Positions 1 through 6,680 are shown, counted from the first letter of the stretch. The stretch: 7,254 nt of DNA from an uncultured Selenomonadales bacterium (GCA_946407175.1 CAMJNB010000058.1:1-7254), one strand, 5' to 3'. Numbers and translations: made by a program. Notes: generated from the sequence alone by a model not told the origin.

Positions 1-1
1 A

Positions 2-742
2 TTTGATGACGCGGTTAAAAAGGCACGAAGTCTTGACGGCTTAGGCGTCGGCATTCATTTGACTTTGGCGAACGGTAACCCCATACTGCCGCCGAGTGAA
101 ATTCCAACGCTCGTCACGGCGGAAGGTAAATTTCACGACAATCACGCCGCATTTTTGAAATTGTACCTGCAGAAGAAAATTAATCTTGACGATGTACGCG
201 CCGAACTTGCCGCGCAGATTGAAAAGGTTAAACGCGCAGATTTAAATTTGACGCACGTTGACAGTCACCAGCACCTGCACCATGTACCGGGCATTATCGA
301 CATTGTGTTGGAGTTGGCGGACGCGGCAGGTATTCACGCAATACGCATTTCCGATACAAAAATTTTTGAAGGCGAATTTGGCGGCGTCGGTCAATTTATC
401 GGTCGGCTCGGTCTCACGTCCCTTGCAAAGTTCGCCGCACGTAAGGCGCATAAAAAAAATTTTCACTACCCCGATAATTTCACCGGCATTGTCGCGGGCG
501 AATCCGTCACGGAAAAATTTATGCTGAATCTTATCGACAAACTTAAAGACGGCACGACGGAAGTAATGTTACATCCCGGCAGAAGTAACGAAGTGCTGAA
601 AGATTTTTGTAAGTGGGAGCATGACTTTGAGGCAGAATTGGACGCCGTGACGTCGCCGAAAGTTTTAAAACTGCTGGCTGATAAAAATATTTCTGCCGTA
701 AATTTTTCCGTGTTGGCTAATGATAAAAAGTCGGAGAAATGA
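2..742 (+). CDS. ChbG/HpnK (YdjC) family carbohydrate deacetylase, N-terminus cut off by the window edge
   Basis: This is a metal-dependent deacetylase-like protein of the YdjC/ChbG/HpnK family, whose members remove acetyl groups from amino sugars such as chitooligosaccharides or lipid-linked sugars. The reading frame is open from base 2, so the TTG at 59 is not the true start. The family's first block, with the metal-binding DDFG motif, should lie upstream of the window. Visible blocks in order are GVGIHLTL (bases 44-67, His codon 56-58), THVDSHQHLHHVPGI (from about 251) with its metal-binding histidines, and TEVMLHPG (about 556-580) near the C-terminus. The visible part is 246 residues; the family is usually about 250-290, so only the N-terminal strand and loop seem to be missing. 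No signal peptide can be judged. The stop (TGA 740-742) lies one base before the gtrA-like start, which suggests translational coupling. The family call is firm; the substrate is unknown, but the neighbours suggest a cell-surface or lipid-linked glycan. Confidence 0.88.
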   Translation, partial: FDDAVKKARSLDGLGVGIHLTLANGNPILPPSEIPTLVTAEGKFHDNHAAFLKLYLQKKINLDDVRAELAAQIEKVKRADLNLTHVDSHQHLHHVPGIIDIVLELADAAGIHAIRISDTKIFEGEFGGVGQFIGRLGLTSLAKFAARKAHKKNFHYPDNFTGIVAGESVTEKFMLNLIDKLKDGTTEVMLHPGRSNEVLKDFCKWEHDFEAELDAVTSPKVLKLLADKNISAVNFSVLANDKKSEK

Positions 743-743
743 T

Positions 744-1127
744 ATGACGCACGAAAGATTTTTGGAAATTATAAGATTTTGTTTTGTAGGCGGACTTTCA
801 CTGTTGGTGGACTGCGCGGTACTTTTTCTCCTAACTGAATTTTTCGGCGTGCACTACCTTTATTCGGCGGGAATATCCTTCACCGTGTCGGTTATCTTCA
901 ACTACTGGCTATGTGTCACGTACGTGTTTAAAAATGCGAAAAAGCAGACGCCTAAGCAAGCGGCAATTTTTATCGGCTCCAGCGTCGTAGGCTTGGGACT
1001 GAATCAAGTTTGCATGTGGTTTTTCGTCGAAATTATTTTTTTACACTACATGGCGGCTAAACTCGGCGCAACTGTCATTGTCACGCTGTGGAATTACGTG
1101 GCGAAAAGAAAGGCGATTAACGGCTGA
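744..1127 (+). CDS. GtrA-like four-helix membrane protein (lipid-linked sugar translocation family)
   Basis: This 127-residue protein has the GtrA/DPMS fold layout. It has four membrane helices (roughly residues 11-33, 38-60, 73-97 and 100-120), the early RFCFVGG motif, a central FNYWLCVTYVF motif after helix 2, and a C-terminal LWNYVAKRK motif. GtrA relatives are thought to move polyprenyl-phosphate sugars across the cytoplasmic membrane or to support enzymes that use them. An in-frame ATG at 720 would overlap the upstream gene. I prefer the ATG at 744 because GGAG at 733-736 sits seven bases before it, and the shorter protein begins in the normal way for the family. It is one base downstream of the deacetylase stop, so the two are probably one transcript. 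A deacetylase next to a GtrA protein points to modification of a lipid-linked sugar, but the sugar cannot be named from this window. Confidence 0.88.
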   Translation: MTHERFLEIIRFCFVGGLSLLVDCAVLFLLTEFFGVHYLYSAGISFTVSVIFNYWLCVTYVFKNAKKQTPKQAAIFIGSSVVGLGLNQVCMWFFVEIIFLHYMAAKLGATVIVTLWNYVAKRKAING

Positions 1128-1140
1128 ATTTTAAATCGTA

Positions 1141-1173
1141 CAGACAAAGCGGCGAAAAAATTTGTGGTATAAT
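1141..1173 (+). promoter_or_regulatory. Predicted extended -10 promoter for the permease-ugd-glycosyltransferase run
   Basis: TATAAT at 1168-1173 is a perfect -10 box and is preceded by TG one base upstream (1165-1166), giving an extended -10. The -35 region is poor: the hexamer at 17-base spacing (1145-1150) is CAAAGC. The extended -10 may compensate. It lies in the 79-base gap between gtrA and the permease fusion, and transcription would begin near 1180. Confidence 0.6.
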
Positions 1174-1191
1174 GTCAAAAATTTTTTGGAC

Positions 1192-1196
1192 GGGAG
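1192..1196 (+). promoter_or_regulatory. Ribosome binding site GGGAG that selects the TTG start at 1207
   Basis: GGGAG lies ten bases upstream of TTG 1207. No comparable purine block precedes the next in-frame candidate, ATG 1252, so the TTG start is preferred. Confidence 0.65.
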
Positions 1197-1206
1197 ATTT
1201 TAAAAT

Positions 1207-3819
1207 TTGGAACCAAAAACAGATGATGCCGCGAAAACTTTAGCTAAGTATATGACGCCGTTAAACTTCTTTGCAATGACATTTGCCTGTTGTATCGGCT
1301 GGGGCGCATTCATTTTGCCGGGTACAACTTTTTTACCGAAAGCGGGACCGGTCGGAACAATGATAGCGCTGTCAATCGGCGCGGCAATTATGATTGTCAT
1401 TGCGGCGAATATTCATTACATGATGAATCGGCAAGCAGACTCCGGCGGCGCGTTTACTTACGCAAAAAAAATTTTCGGCTACGATTACGCCTTTTTATGC
1501 ACGTGGTTTTTATGGTTTACCTACGTCGCCTTGCTCTGGTGTAACGTGACTACCTTCGTGCTGATTGCAGAAAAAATTTTCGGCAACGTCTTTCAAGTCG
1601 GCATAAGCTACAATCTTGTCGGTCACGACGTTTACATAGGCGAAATAATTTTTGCGGCGATTATTGTCATAAGCTTGGGAATTTTTTCTTCGCGCAGAAA
1701 ATCTTGGCTCAATCGCGTCGGTATGATTCTTGCCATAACTTTTTTTATACTCGGCTTAATCTGCGCGGCGGCAACATTCACGGTGAACGGCGGCACGTTT
1801 AATTTCTATCCGCAATTCTCCGCAGGCAGTTCAACCTTTTCACAAATTCTCGGTGCAATTTCAACGATACCTTTGGCATTCGCGGGATTTACGGCAGTGT
1901 CGCACGCGACCGAAGAATTTAATTTTTCGCCGAAAAAATCTTTTTGGATAATGGCGGCGGCGATAATTTCAGCCGTAATTTTCTATGCGGCAATGACATG
2001 CCTTTCAATCTCCGTGATACCGATAGGCTATTCAAACTGGGAAGATTATGTTTCGCACTTGCATGAACTAGACGGCTTAGAATCACTGCCGGCATTTTAC
2101 GCGGCTAATGAAGTGCTGGGAAAATTCGGCTTGACACTTTTAACCTTAACGGCACTCGGCGCAATTTTTACAAACATTCTTGCCTGTTACTTCGCGTCAA
2201 GTCGGCTGATGTACATTGCGGCGAAAGATGACGTGTTGCCGAAACGTTTTGCAGTTTTAAACGCTGACAACCTTCCTGCCAACGCGGTTATCTTGGTAAC
2301 GCTGATTTCTCTGATAACGCCGTTTTTGGGACAGGCAACTTTCAATCTGTTCAAAGACGTAATGACATTCGGCGTGATCGTTGCCTACGGCTATATGTCA
2401 CTCGGCGCGTATTTAATGGCAATGTTTGAACGCGATACAAAGTACAAACTTTTCGGCGCTGTTGGAACTTTTTTTGCGGTCGTGCTGGGAATTTTATTTT
2501 TTGTACCGAGTCTGTCGGCTGAAAATCTCTTACCGCGCGAATCCTACTTGATTTTTATTTTAGTCGGCATTTTAGGCTTTATATTTTTCCGCGCGATATT
2601 GCAACGCGACACGGAAAGGCGATTCGGCAAATCCGTCGTGGTATGTATCGCACTGCCTTTTATAATTTTATTCGGTTCGCTTATGTGGACGCGGCAGGAT
2701 ATGGCGGAAAATTTTTCCGTGACGCTGAAAAATATCGGCGGCTACTTCACTGACGAATTGCAAAAGTACGGCTTGAAAGTGGACATAACGCGAAAACTGC
2801 GCGAAGAATATTATTTAAAGACGCAGATGGACGAAGTAAGCTCCGCAATTTTCATTAACAATTTACTGCAAACCCTTCTGATTATCGTAACGCTTTTGAT
2901 AATGTTGAGCATAACTTCATTTGTACGCAAGCGCGAACGTGAAATCGGTAATGCCAAACTACGCGCAGAAGTCGGTACTTCGACAAAGGCGCACTTCCTT
3001 GCCGCAATGTCGACTGATATCAGCATGCCGGTAAGCGCGATTAACGGTTACGCTTTGCTGGCACTGCGCGAAGGTATGACGCCGGAAGAGATGCGCGATT
3101 TTTTACGCAAGATTGAAACGTCCAGCCAATACTTGATTGAAACGATTAACGGCGTTTTGGAATTAAGCGACATTGAAAGCGGTAAGGTTGAACTGCACGA
3201 ATCGCCGGTTGACATTGTAAAGCTGATGAATGACGTTAATGATATGTTCGCCGAACGCGCCGAGAAGAAGAGTATTAATTTGACCGTAGAATTTTCAAAC
3301 GTGCAGAATCCTTTCGTACGGTGCGACAAAAGACTTTTGGATCGCGTGCTGATTAATCTGACCGATAACGCCGTAAAATTTTCGCACGTCGGCGGCAAGG
3401 TGGAAATTACTTTGCAACAGCTTGAAAGTAAAATTCCAAGCATCGGCAGTTATGAATTTCGCGTGAAGGATAATGGCATAGGTATGAGTGAAGATTTCAC
3501 GGCAAAAATTTTTGAACCATTTGCACGTGAGATAAACGCGGCGGCTATGGGTGCAAACGGTACCGGCATGGGTTTGGCAATTACCAAAAGCATTGTTGAC
3601 CTTATGCACGGAAAAATTTCTGTCGTCACGCAACCGAATCAAGGCGCCGAATTTATTGTAAATTTATTTTTCACATATGAATCTGCGCCGCCGAAACCTG
3701 CCGTAACTTTTGAAAATGCTGACCTTGACGAGACGCCGAAAAATATTATTATTGAAGAAGTCGGCGAAAAAGTTACGGACGAACTTCAAGAACACGAAAA
3801 CATTAAAGATAAAAATTAG
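1207..3819 (+). CDS. APC-type amino acid permease fused to a histidine-kinase-like module lacking the phosphoacceptor histidine
   Basis: This 870-residue fusion starts at TTG 1207. Residues about 20-465 look like a 12-helix APC-superfamily amino acid permease, with the helix-1 motif GWGAFILPG (31-39) and a helix-6 region FAGFTAVSHATEEF (225-238) followed by a conserved-style NFSPKKS. Two further helices follow (about 476-495 and 547-573), enclosing a roughly 50-residue loop that should be outside the membrane. A charged linker (RKRERE) then leads to a dimerisation region (about 585-660) and a HATPase domain (about 705-815). The N box is intact (Asn717 and Asn721), as are G1 (DNGIGM, 755-760) and G2 (GTGMGLAI, 785-792). 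The H box, normally SHEIRTP, reads STDISMP (602-608), so Thr603 replaces the phosphorylated histidine. The tail (816-870) is acidic and is not a receiver domain. The protein may be a transport-coupled sensor working by ATP binding or conformational change. Family calls are firm; signalling output and substrate are unknown. Confidence 0.88.
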   Translation: MEPKTDDAAKTLAKYMTPLNFFAMTFACCIGWGAFILPGTTFLPKAGPVGTMIALSIGAAIMIVIAANIHYMMNRQADSGGAFTYAKKIFGYDYAFLCTWFLWFTYVALLWCNVTTFVLIAEKIFGNVFQVGISYNLVGHDVYIGEIIFAAIIVISLGIFSSRRKSWLNRVGMILAITFFILGLICAAATFTVNGGTFNFYPQFSAGSSTFSQILGAISTIPLAFAGFTAVSHATEEFNFSPKKSFWIMAAAIISAVIFYAAMTCLSISVIPIGYSNWEDYVSHLHELDGLESLPAFYAANEVLGKFGLTLLTLTALGAIFTNILACYFASSRLMYIAAKDDVLPKRFAVLNADNLPANAVILVTLISLITPFLGQATFNLFKDVMTFGVIVAYGYMSLGAYLMAMFERDTKYKLFGAVGTFFAVVLGILFFVPSLSAENLLPRESYLIFILVGILGFIFFRAILQRDTERRFGKSVVVCIALPFIILFGSLMWTRQDMAENFSVTLKNIGGYFTDELQKYGLKVDITRKLREEYYLKTQMDEVSSAIFINNLLQTLLIIVTLLIMLSITSFVRKREREIGNAKLRAEVGTSTKAHFLAAMSTDISMPVSAINGYALLALREGMTPEEMRDFLRKIETSSQYLIETINGVLELSDIESGKVELHESPVDIVKLMNDVNDMFAERAEKKSINLTVEFSNVQNPFVRCDKRLLDRVLINLTDNAVKFSHVGGKVEITLQQLESKIPSIGSYEFRVKDNGIGMSEDFTAKIFEPFAREINAAAMGANGTGMGLAITKSIVDLMHGKISVVTQPNQGAEFIVNLFFTYESAPPKPAVTFENADLDETPKNIIIEEVGEKVTDELQEHENIKDKN

Positions 3820-3858
3820 TTGGTAGAGCTAAAAATTAATTTGTGGGAGTAAAAATTT

Positions 3859-5097
3859 ATGAAAGAAAATATTGTCATATTCGGTTTAGGTTACGTCGGT
3901 TTATCGCTTGCCACGTTGCTTGCACAAAGTCACCACGTTACCGCGATTGATACTTCACAGGAAAAAGTTGACTTGGTCAACGTGCGTAAATCGCCGATTA
4001 AAGATGAGTACATTGAAAAATATTTTGCCGAGAAAGAATTGGATTTAACTGCCGCGACGGAATTTGAAACGCCGTGCCGCAATGCTAAATTTGTCATCAT
4101 CGCCGTACCTACCAACTACGACCCGCGCCAAAATTTTTTCGACACGTCCATTGTTCAATCCGTCATTCAGTCCGTCACAAAAATAAATCCTAACGCCGTG
4201 ATTGTCATTAAAAGCACGATACCCGTCGGCTTTACTAAATCTGCGCGTGAAAAATTTTCTACAGATAAAATTCTTTTCAGCCCCGAATTTCTGCGCGAAT
4301 CAAAGGCGCTGTATGATAACCTTTACCCGTCACGAATAATTGTCGGCACCGATTTAAGCGACGCCGCGCAGGTTGAAACGGCGAAACACTTTCTAAAAAT
4401 TTTAACTGAATCCGCCTTGAAAGAAGACGTCCCCGCGCTTATTATGGGTTTTACAGAGGCGGAGGCGGTTAAACTTTTCGCAAACACTTACCTTGCAATG
4501 CGTGTTACCTATTTCAACGAGCTTGACACCTACGCCGAGATGAAGGGCTTGAATACGCGCGACATTATCGAAGGCATAAGCTTAGACCCGCGAATCGGCA
4601 ACCACTACAACAATCCTTCATTCGGATACGGCGGTTACTGCCTGCCCAAGGATACCAAACAACTTTTGGCGAATTACAAAGACGTGCCGGAAAATATCAT
4701 CAGCGCCATTGTCAACGGCAACCGTACGCGAAAAGATTTTATTGCCGAAAGAGTTTTGGAAATTGCCGGCGCCTACAAGTTCAATGAAAGTTTTTCGCCG
4801 CACCGTGAAGGCGAAGTCATTATCGGCGTTTATCGGCTGGCAATGAAAACCGGCAGTGATAATTTCCGCCAATCTTCCATTCAAGGCGTTATGAAGAGAA
4901 TTAAGGCGAAGGGCGCCACCGTTATAATTTATGAACCCGCGCTTGAAGACGGCTCAACTTTTTTCAACAGCAAAGTTGTAAACGACTTGGAAAAGTTCAA
5001 GGCACTTAGTAAATGCATTATCGCCAACCGCTACGACAGTGCGCTTGATGACGTTGCCGATAAAGTTTACACGCGCGATTTATTCAGACGCGATTAA
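3859..5097 (+). CDS. ugd: UDP-glucose 6-dehydrogenase
   Basis: This cytoplasmic enzyme oxidises UDP-glucose to UDP-glucuronate with two NAD+, supplying uronic acid for capsule, exopolysaccharide or glycolipid synthesis. The 412-residue protein begins with a Rossmann NAD motif, GLGYVGL (9-15). The SPEFLRES block near residue 140 belongs to the substrate site, and the helix with [14 protein letters not shown] carries the conserved Lys and Asn. The catalytic cysteine is Cys261 in [11 protein letters not shown], with the partner Asp five residues on. The wording around the active site is strikingly like that of the E. coli Ugd subgroup, and the length is slightly above the roughly 390 residues usual there. 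ATG 3859 is preceded by GGGAG at 3845-3849, nine bases upstream. The gene is 39 bases after the permease fusion and 26 before the glycosyltransferase, with no clear terminator in either gap, so it is probably co-transcribed with both. GDP-mannose dehydrogenase is less likely because of the active-site similarity. Confidence 0.93.
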   Translation: MKENIVIFGLGYVGLSLATLLAQSHHVTAIDTSQEKVDLVNVRKSPIKDEYIEKYFAEKELDLTAATEFETPCRNAKFVIIAVPTNYDPRQNFFDTSIVQSVIQSVTKINPNAVIVIKSTIPVGFTKSAREKFSTDKILFSPEFLRESKALYDNLYPSRIIVGTDLSDAAQVETAKHFLKILTESALKEDVPALIMGFTEAEAVKLFANTYLAMRVTYFNELDTYAEMKGLNTRDIIEGISLDPRIGNHYNNPSFGYGGYCLPKDTKQLLANYKDVPENIISAIVNGNRTRKDFIAERVLEIAGAYKFNESFSPHREGEVIIGVYRLAMKTGSDNFRQSSIQGVMKRIKAKGATVIIYEPALEDGSTFFNSKVVNDLEKFKALSKCIIANRYDSALDDVADKVYTRDLFRRD

Positions 5098-5107
5098 ATT
5101 TTTAGTG

Positions 5108-5113
5108 AAAGGA
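5108..5113 (+). promoter_or_regulatory. Ribosome binding site AAAGGA that selects the TTG start at 5124
   Basis: AAAGGA ends ten bases before TTG 5124 but only one base before the alternative in-frame GTG at 5115, which is too close for initiation. The glycosyltransferase therefore most likely starts at 5124 with MAEKKLITVITAVYN. Confidence 0.6.
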
Positions 5114-5123
5114 CGTGGTACAT

Positions 5124-5582
5124 TTGGCAGAAAAAAAATTAATCACCGTGATAACTGCAGTTTACAATATGGAAAAATATTTGCAGGAATGGGCGGAATC
5201 TTTAGCCAAGCAAACTTTTTTGGACAAGACGGAAATTTTAGTGATAGACGACTGCTCGACTGATAACAGCGTAAAATTAATTAAGAAGTACGCAAAAAAA
5301 TATAACCTGCCGATGAATCTTGTTCGCAATGAAAAAAACAGCGGATATCTTTACAATATGATAAAAGCGTACAGAATGCTTGATACAAAATATTTTGCCG
5401 TACTCGACCCCGATGACTATTACATTGCGCCGAAAAAATTGGAAAACGCCGTAACCTTTTTGGAAAGTCACGACGTTTATTCAGTTTATGCGACGAACTA
5501 TTATTTTTATTATGAAAAGACAAAGGAGAAACGTCCACTTGCCCCCCCTTGTGCCGTCTGCGACGTTCAACAATATGCGTGA
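5124..5582 (+). CDS. Family 2 glycosyltransferase, N-terminal half; frame broken at a C7 run
   Basis: This 152-residue product carries the nucleotide-sugar-binding half of a GT-A fold, family 2 glycosyltransferase. It has the opening ITVITAVYN strand (7-15), an IDDCSTDNS block with Asp42-Asp43 for the nucleotide, and the metal-binding DXD-type motif DPDD at residues 95-98. Up to about residue 140 the protein reads normally. At the seven-C run (5542-5548) the family sequence leaves this frame and the ORF ends at TGA 5580-5582 after a meaningless tail. The rest of the same gene continues in the +1 frame to 6102. Removing one C would give a single 325-residue protein, a usual size for the family. 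As read here the product lacks the acceptor-binding half and is probably inactive, unless slippage restores the frame. It lies 26 bases after ugd and may use a uronic acid or another sugar nucleotide; donor and acceptor are unknown. Confidence 0.8.
   Translation: MAEKKLITVITAVYNMEKYLQEWAESLAKQTFLDKTEILVIDDCSTDNSVKLIKKYAKKYNLPMNLVRNEKNSGYLYNMIKAYRMLDTKYFAVLDPDDYYIAPKKLENAVTFLESHDVYSVYATNYYFYYEKTKEKRPLAPPCAVCDVQQYA
5542..5548 (+). repeat. C7 homopolymer at the frameshift point in the glycosyltransferase
   Basis: Seven consecutive C bases fall in frame as GCC CCC CCT. Deleting one C gives GCC CCC CTT and joins the two glycosyltransferase halves exactly (A-P-L-V-P-S-A). The composition around it is AT-rich, so a seven-C run stands out; no other C run of this length was seen in the window. 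It could be a slipped-strand phase-variation tract, a +1 ribosomal slippage site at CCC-C, or a base-calling error. Confidence 0.75.
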
Positions 5583-6102
5583 GTCGCCATTTTTTCAAAC
5601 TTCCTCTACAACTTTTCGCAACTGTTTCACGAAAGAATTTATTGACGACATGGAAAAATTTTCAGCGGACAATGTAACCGAAATATGCAGGGGAGATGCT
5701 TTCAGAAATGCCATTGCCTTCGGATTCGGCAAAATGTATTTTGAAAACGTAATTGGCTCTGCGTATCGCTGTGATGTCGGAATGTGGGGAAATTTAAGCG
5801 AATTGGAGCAAGATATTTCAAATATGAAGGGGCATTGGGAGCTGTTCGAGTTTTACCGCGCGCAGTTTCAAGACGATGTTAATTCTCAACATATGCTCGG
5901 CTTGACGTTTCATTTTTATATGAAAAGTTTGGTTGCCGTTGCCAATCTTATGCGCGATTTATCTTTCTATCGATTTGAATGCAAGCCGTCATTCATTAAA
6001 AACGTAAAAAAATTTCAAGGTAAAAATGACGCCGAAACGATGATGAATTGCTTGATGTACTACGGAAAGACTTTGAAAGACTTCGGCGTAATTATCAAGT
6101 AA
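5548..6102 (+). CDS. Family 2 glycosyltransferase, C-terminal half in the shifted frame
   Basis: This is the continuation of the glycosyltransferase after the frameshift, given here from the first shifted codon at 5548; about 184 residues. It matches what family 2 enzymes carry after the DPDD motif. There is a SPFFQTSSTTFRNCF stretch resembling the usual 'tSs..Rk..f' block. A GDAFRNAIAFGFGK segment takes the place of the usual ED-type acceptor helix, followed by a YR motif (SAYRCD) and a helical C-terminus that ends at TAA 6100-6102. In-frame ATGs at 5488 and 5575 exist, but neither has a ribosome binding site, and 5488 lies inside the intact upstream half. I therefore do not regard this as an independently translated gene. 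It is either the broken remainder of a pseudogene or the downstream part of a gene whose frame is restored by slippage. Confidence 0.7.
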   Translation, partial: LVPSATFNNMRESPFFQTSSTTFRNCFTKEFIDDMEKFSADNVTEICRGDAFRNAIAFGFGKMYFENVIGSAYRCDVGMWGNLSELEQDISNMKGHWELFEFYRAQFQDDVNSQHMLGLTFHFYMKSLVAVANLMRDLSFYRFECKPSFIKNVKKFQGKNDAETMMNCLMYYGKTLKDFGVIIK

Positions 6103-6119
6103 CTTGTACAAGTTATAAT
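6092..6119 (+). promoter_or_regulatory. Predicted promoter for the cytidine-deaminase-like gene
   Basis: TATAAT at 6114-6119 is a perfect -10 box. TTATCA at 6092-6097, 16 bases upstream, matches four of six -35 positions. The promoter overlaps the end of the glycosyltransferase. It would start a transcript near 6126 with a leader of about 95 bases before TTG 6223. Confidence 0.5.
6101..6114. promoter_or_regulatory. Perfect 14-base palindrome AACTTGTACAAGTT, candidate operator
   Basis: The sequence equals its own reverse complement over 14 bases with no spacer. It fills the gap between the predicted -35 and -10 boxes and shares its last T with TATAAT. That is the position expected for a repressor or activator site of a dimeric regulator. 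It has no central loop, so it is a poor RNA hairpin. No regulator gene is in the window and I do not recognise the site as belonging to a named family. Confidence 0.5.
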
Positions 6120-6209
6120 GTCTGAAAATTTTTTTGCAGGATTTTTTCATTTTTCGGCAAAATAGAAAAGTGAAATTATCCATATTTTTTTTACCACATT
6201 AATACGAGT

Positions 6210-6214
6210 GGAGG
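6210..6214 (+). promoter_or_regulatory. Ribosome binding site GGAGG that selects the TTG start at 6223
   Basis: GGAGG lies eight bases before TTG 6223, an ideal distance. It overlaps the alternative GTG at 6208, ruling that start out, and is 17 bases from ATG 6232, too far for good initiation. Confidence 0.65.
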
Positions 6215-6222
6215 CGAGAAAA

Positions 6223-6624
6223 TTGAGAGAGATGAACGAGGACATTGCCGATACTATGGTAAGAATCGCAATGGACGCGATAAGAAATTCATACGTTGAC
6301 CACGACGGCATAGCGGCGGGAGCTTGCGTGTTGTCTTCGGACGGAACGCTTTACAACGGCTGCAGCATAGATCACCCCGTGTCGTACCTCAGCATTTCGG
6401 CGGAAATGGCGGCTATGGTTCGTGCTATTGTCGACGGCAAACGCGAATTTGACGGCATTGCGGTTGTGGCGGATATTGACGGCTTTTATGTGCCGGACGA
6501 AAACACGTACGACTTTTTGGTAGAAATGCAAGTGCCGGAGATTGTTTTGGCTGACTTGGAAGGCAACGTAAAAATTATGGCGCTGTCGGAAGTTGAACCG
6601 TACAGACCGCGCAGAAGGGATTAG
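6223..6624 (+). CDS. Cytidine deaminase-like protein with all three zinc-binding cysteines replaced
   Basis: The 133-residue protein has the length and layout of a small tetrameric-type cytidine deaminase. GAACVLSSDGTLYNGC-type strands (here AGACVLSSDGTLYNGC) are followed by an active-site helix and an IAVVADIDG strand. Active cytidine deaminases bind zinc through C-A-E and P-C-x-x-C. Here the first reads S-A-E (Ser59, Glu61) and the second P-D-E-N-T (Pro91-Thr95), so Ser59, Asp92 and Thr95 replace the cysteines while the catalytic Glu is kept. The spacings of 33 and 3 residues equal those of Cys53, Cys86 and Cys89 in the Bacillus subtilis enzyme. The cytidine-contacting NIEN block reads SIDH. 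Deamination by the usual mechanism is therefore unlikely; a ligand-binding, scaffold or regulatory role is an inference. It has its own predicted promoter and palindrome, and converges on rplS. The TTG start is set by GGAGG at 6210-6214. Confidence 0.75.
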   Translation: MREMNEDIADTMVRIAMDAIRNSYVDHDGIAAGACVLSSDGTLYNGCSIDHPVSYLSISAEMAAMVRAIVDGKREFDGIAVVADIDGFYVPDENTYDFLVEMQVPEIVLADLEGNVKIMALSEVEPYRPRRRD

Positions 6625-6639
6625 CTGTTAGCCGTTAGC
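6621..6639 (+). repeat. Three short direct repeats of TTAGC at seven-base spacing
   Basis: TTAGC occurs at 6621, 6628 and 6635, each separated by two bases, and begins inside the stop codon of the cytidine-deaminase-like gene. It is very short and may be chance. Confidence 0.4.
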
Positions 6640-6680
6640 AAATATATTTTCAATAGCTGAAAGTGAAAGCTAAACTAAAA

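Noticed and set aside
59..742. TTG 59 as the true start of the deacetylase
   Set aside because: The frame stays open to the window edge, and the GVGIHLTL motif spans the proposed start.
3048..3642. Minus-strand open frames of 131 and 115 codons inside the kinase module
   Set aside because: They lie opposite the kinase-like region, where the plus strand has clear motifs; composition shadows without start signals.
2995..3819. Hybrid kinase with a receiver domain at the C-terminus
   Set aside because: The roughly 55 residues after the ATPase are acidic, low in structure and too short for a receiver.
5488..6102. A separate gene downstream of the glycosyltransferase starting at ATG 5488 or 5575
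   Set aside because: Neither start has a ribosome binding site, the frame overlaps the intact half, and the sequence is the expected C-terminal part of the same family 2 enzyme.
6125..6162. Terminator for the glycosyltransferase transcript
   Set aside because: The only stem found (TTTTGC with GCAAAA) is six weak pairs with a long loop and no following U run.
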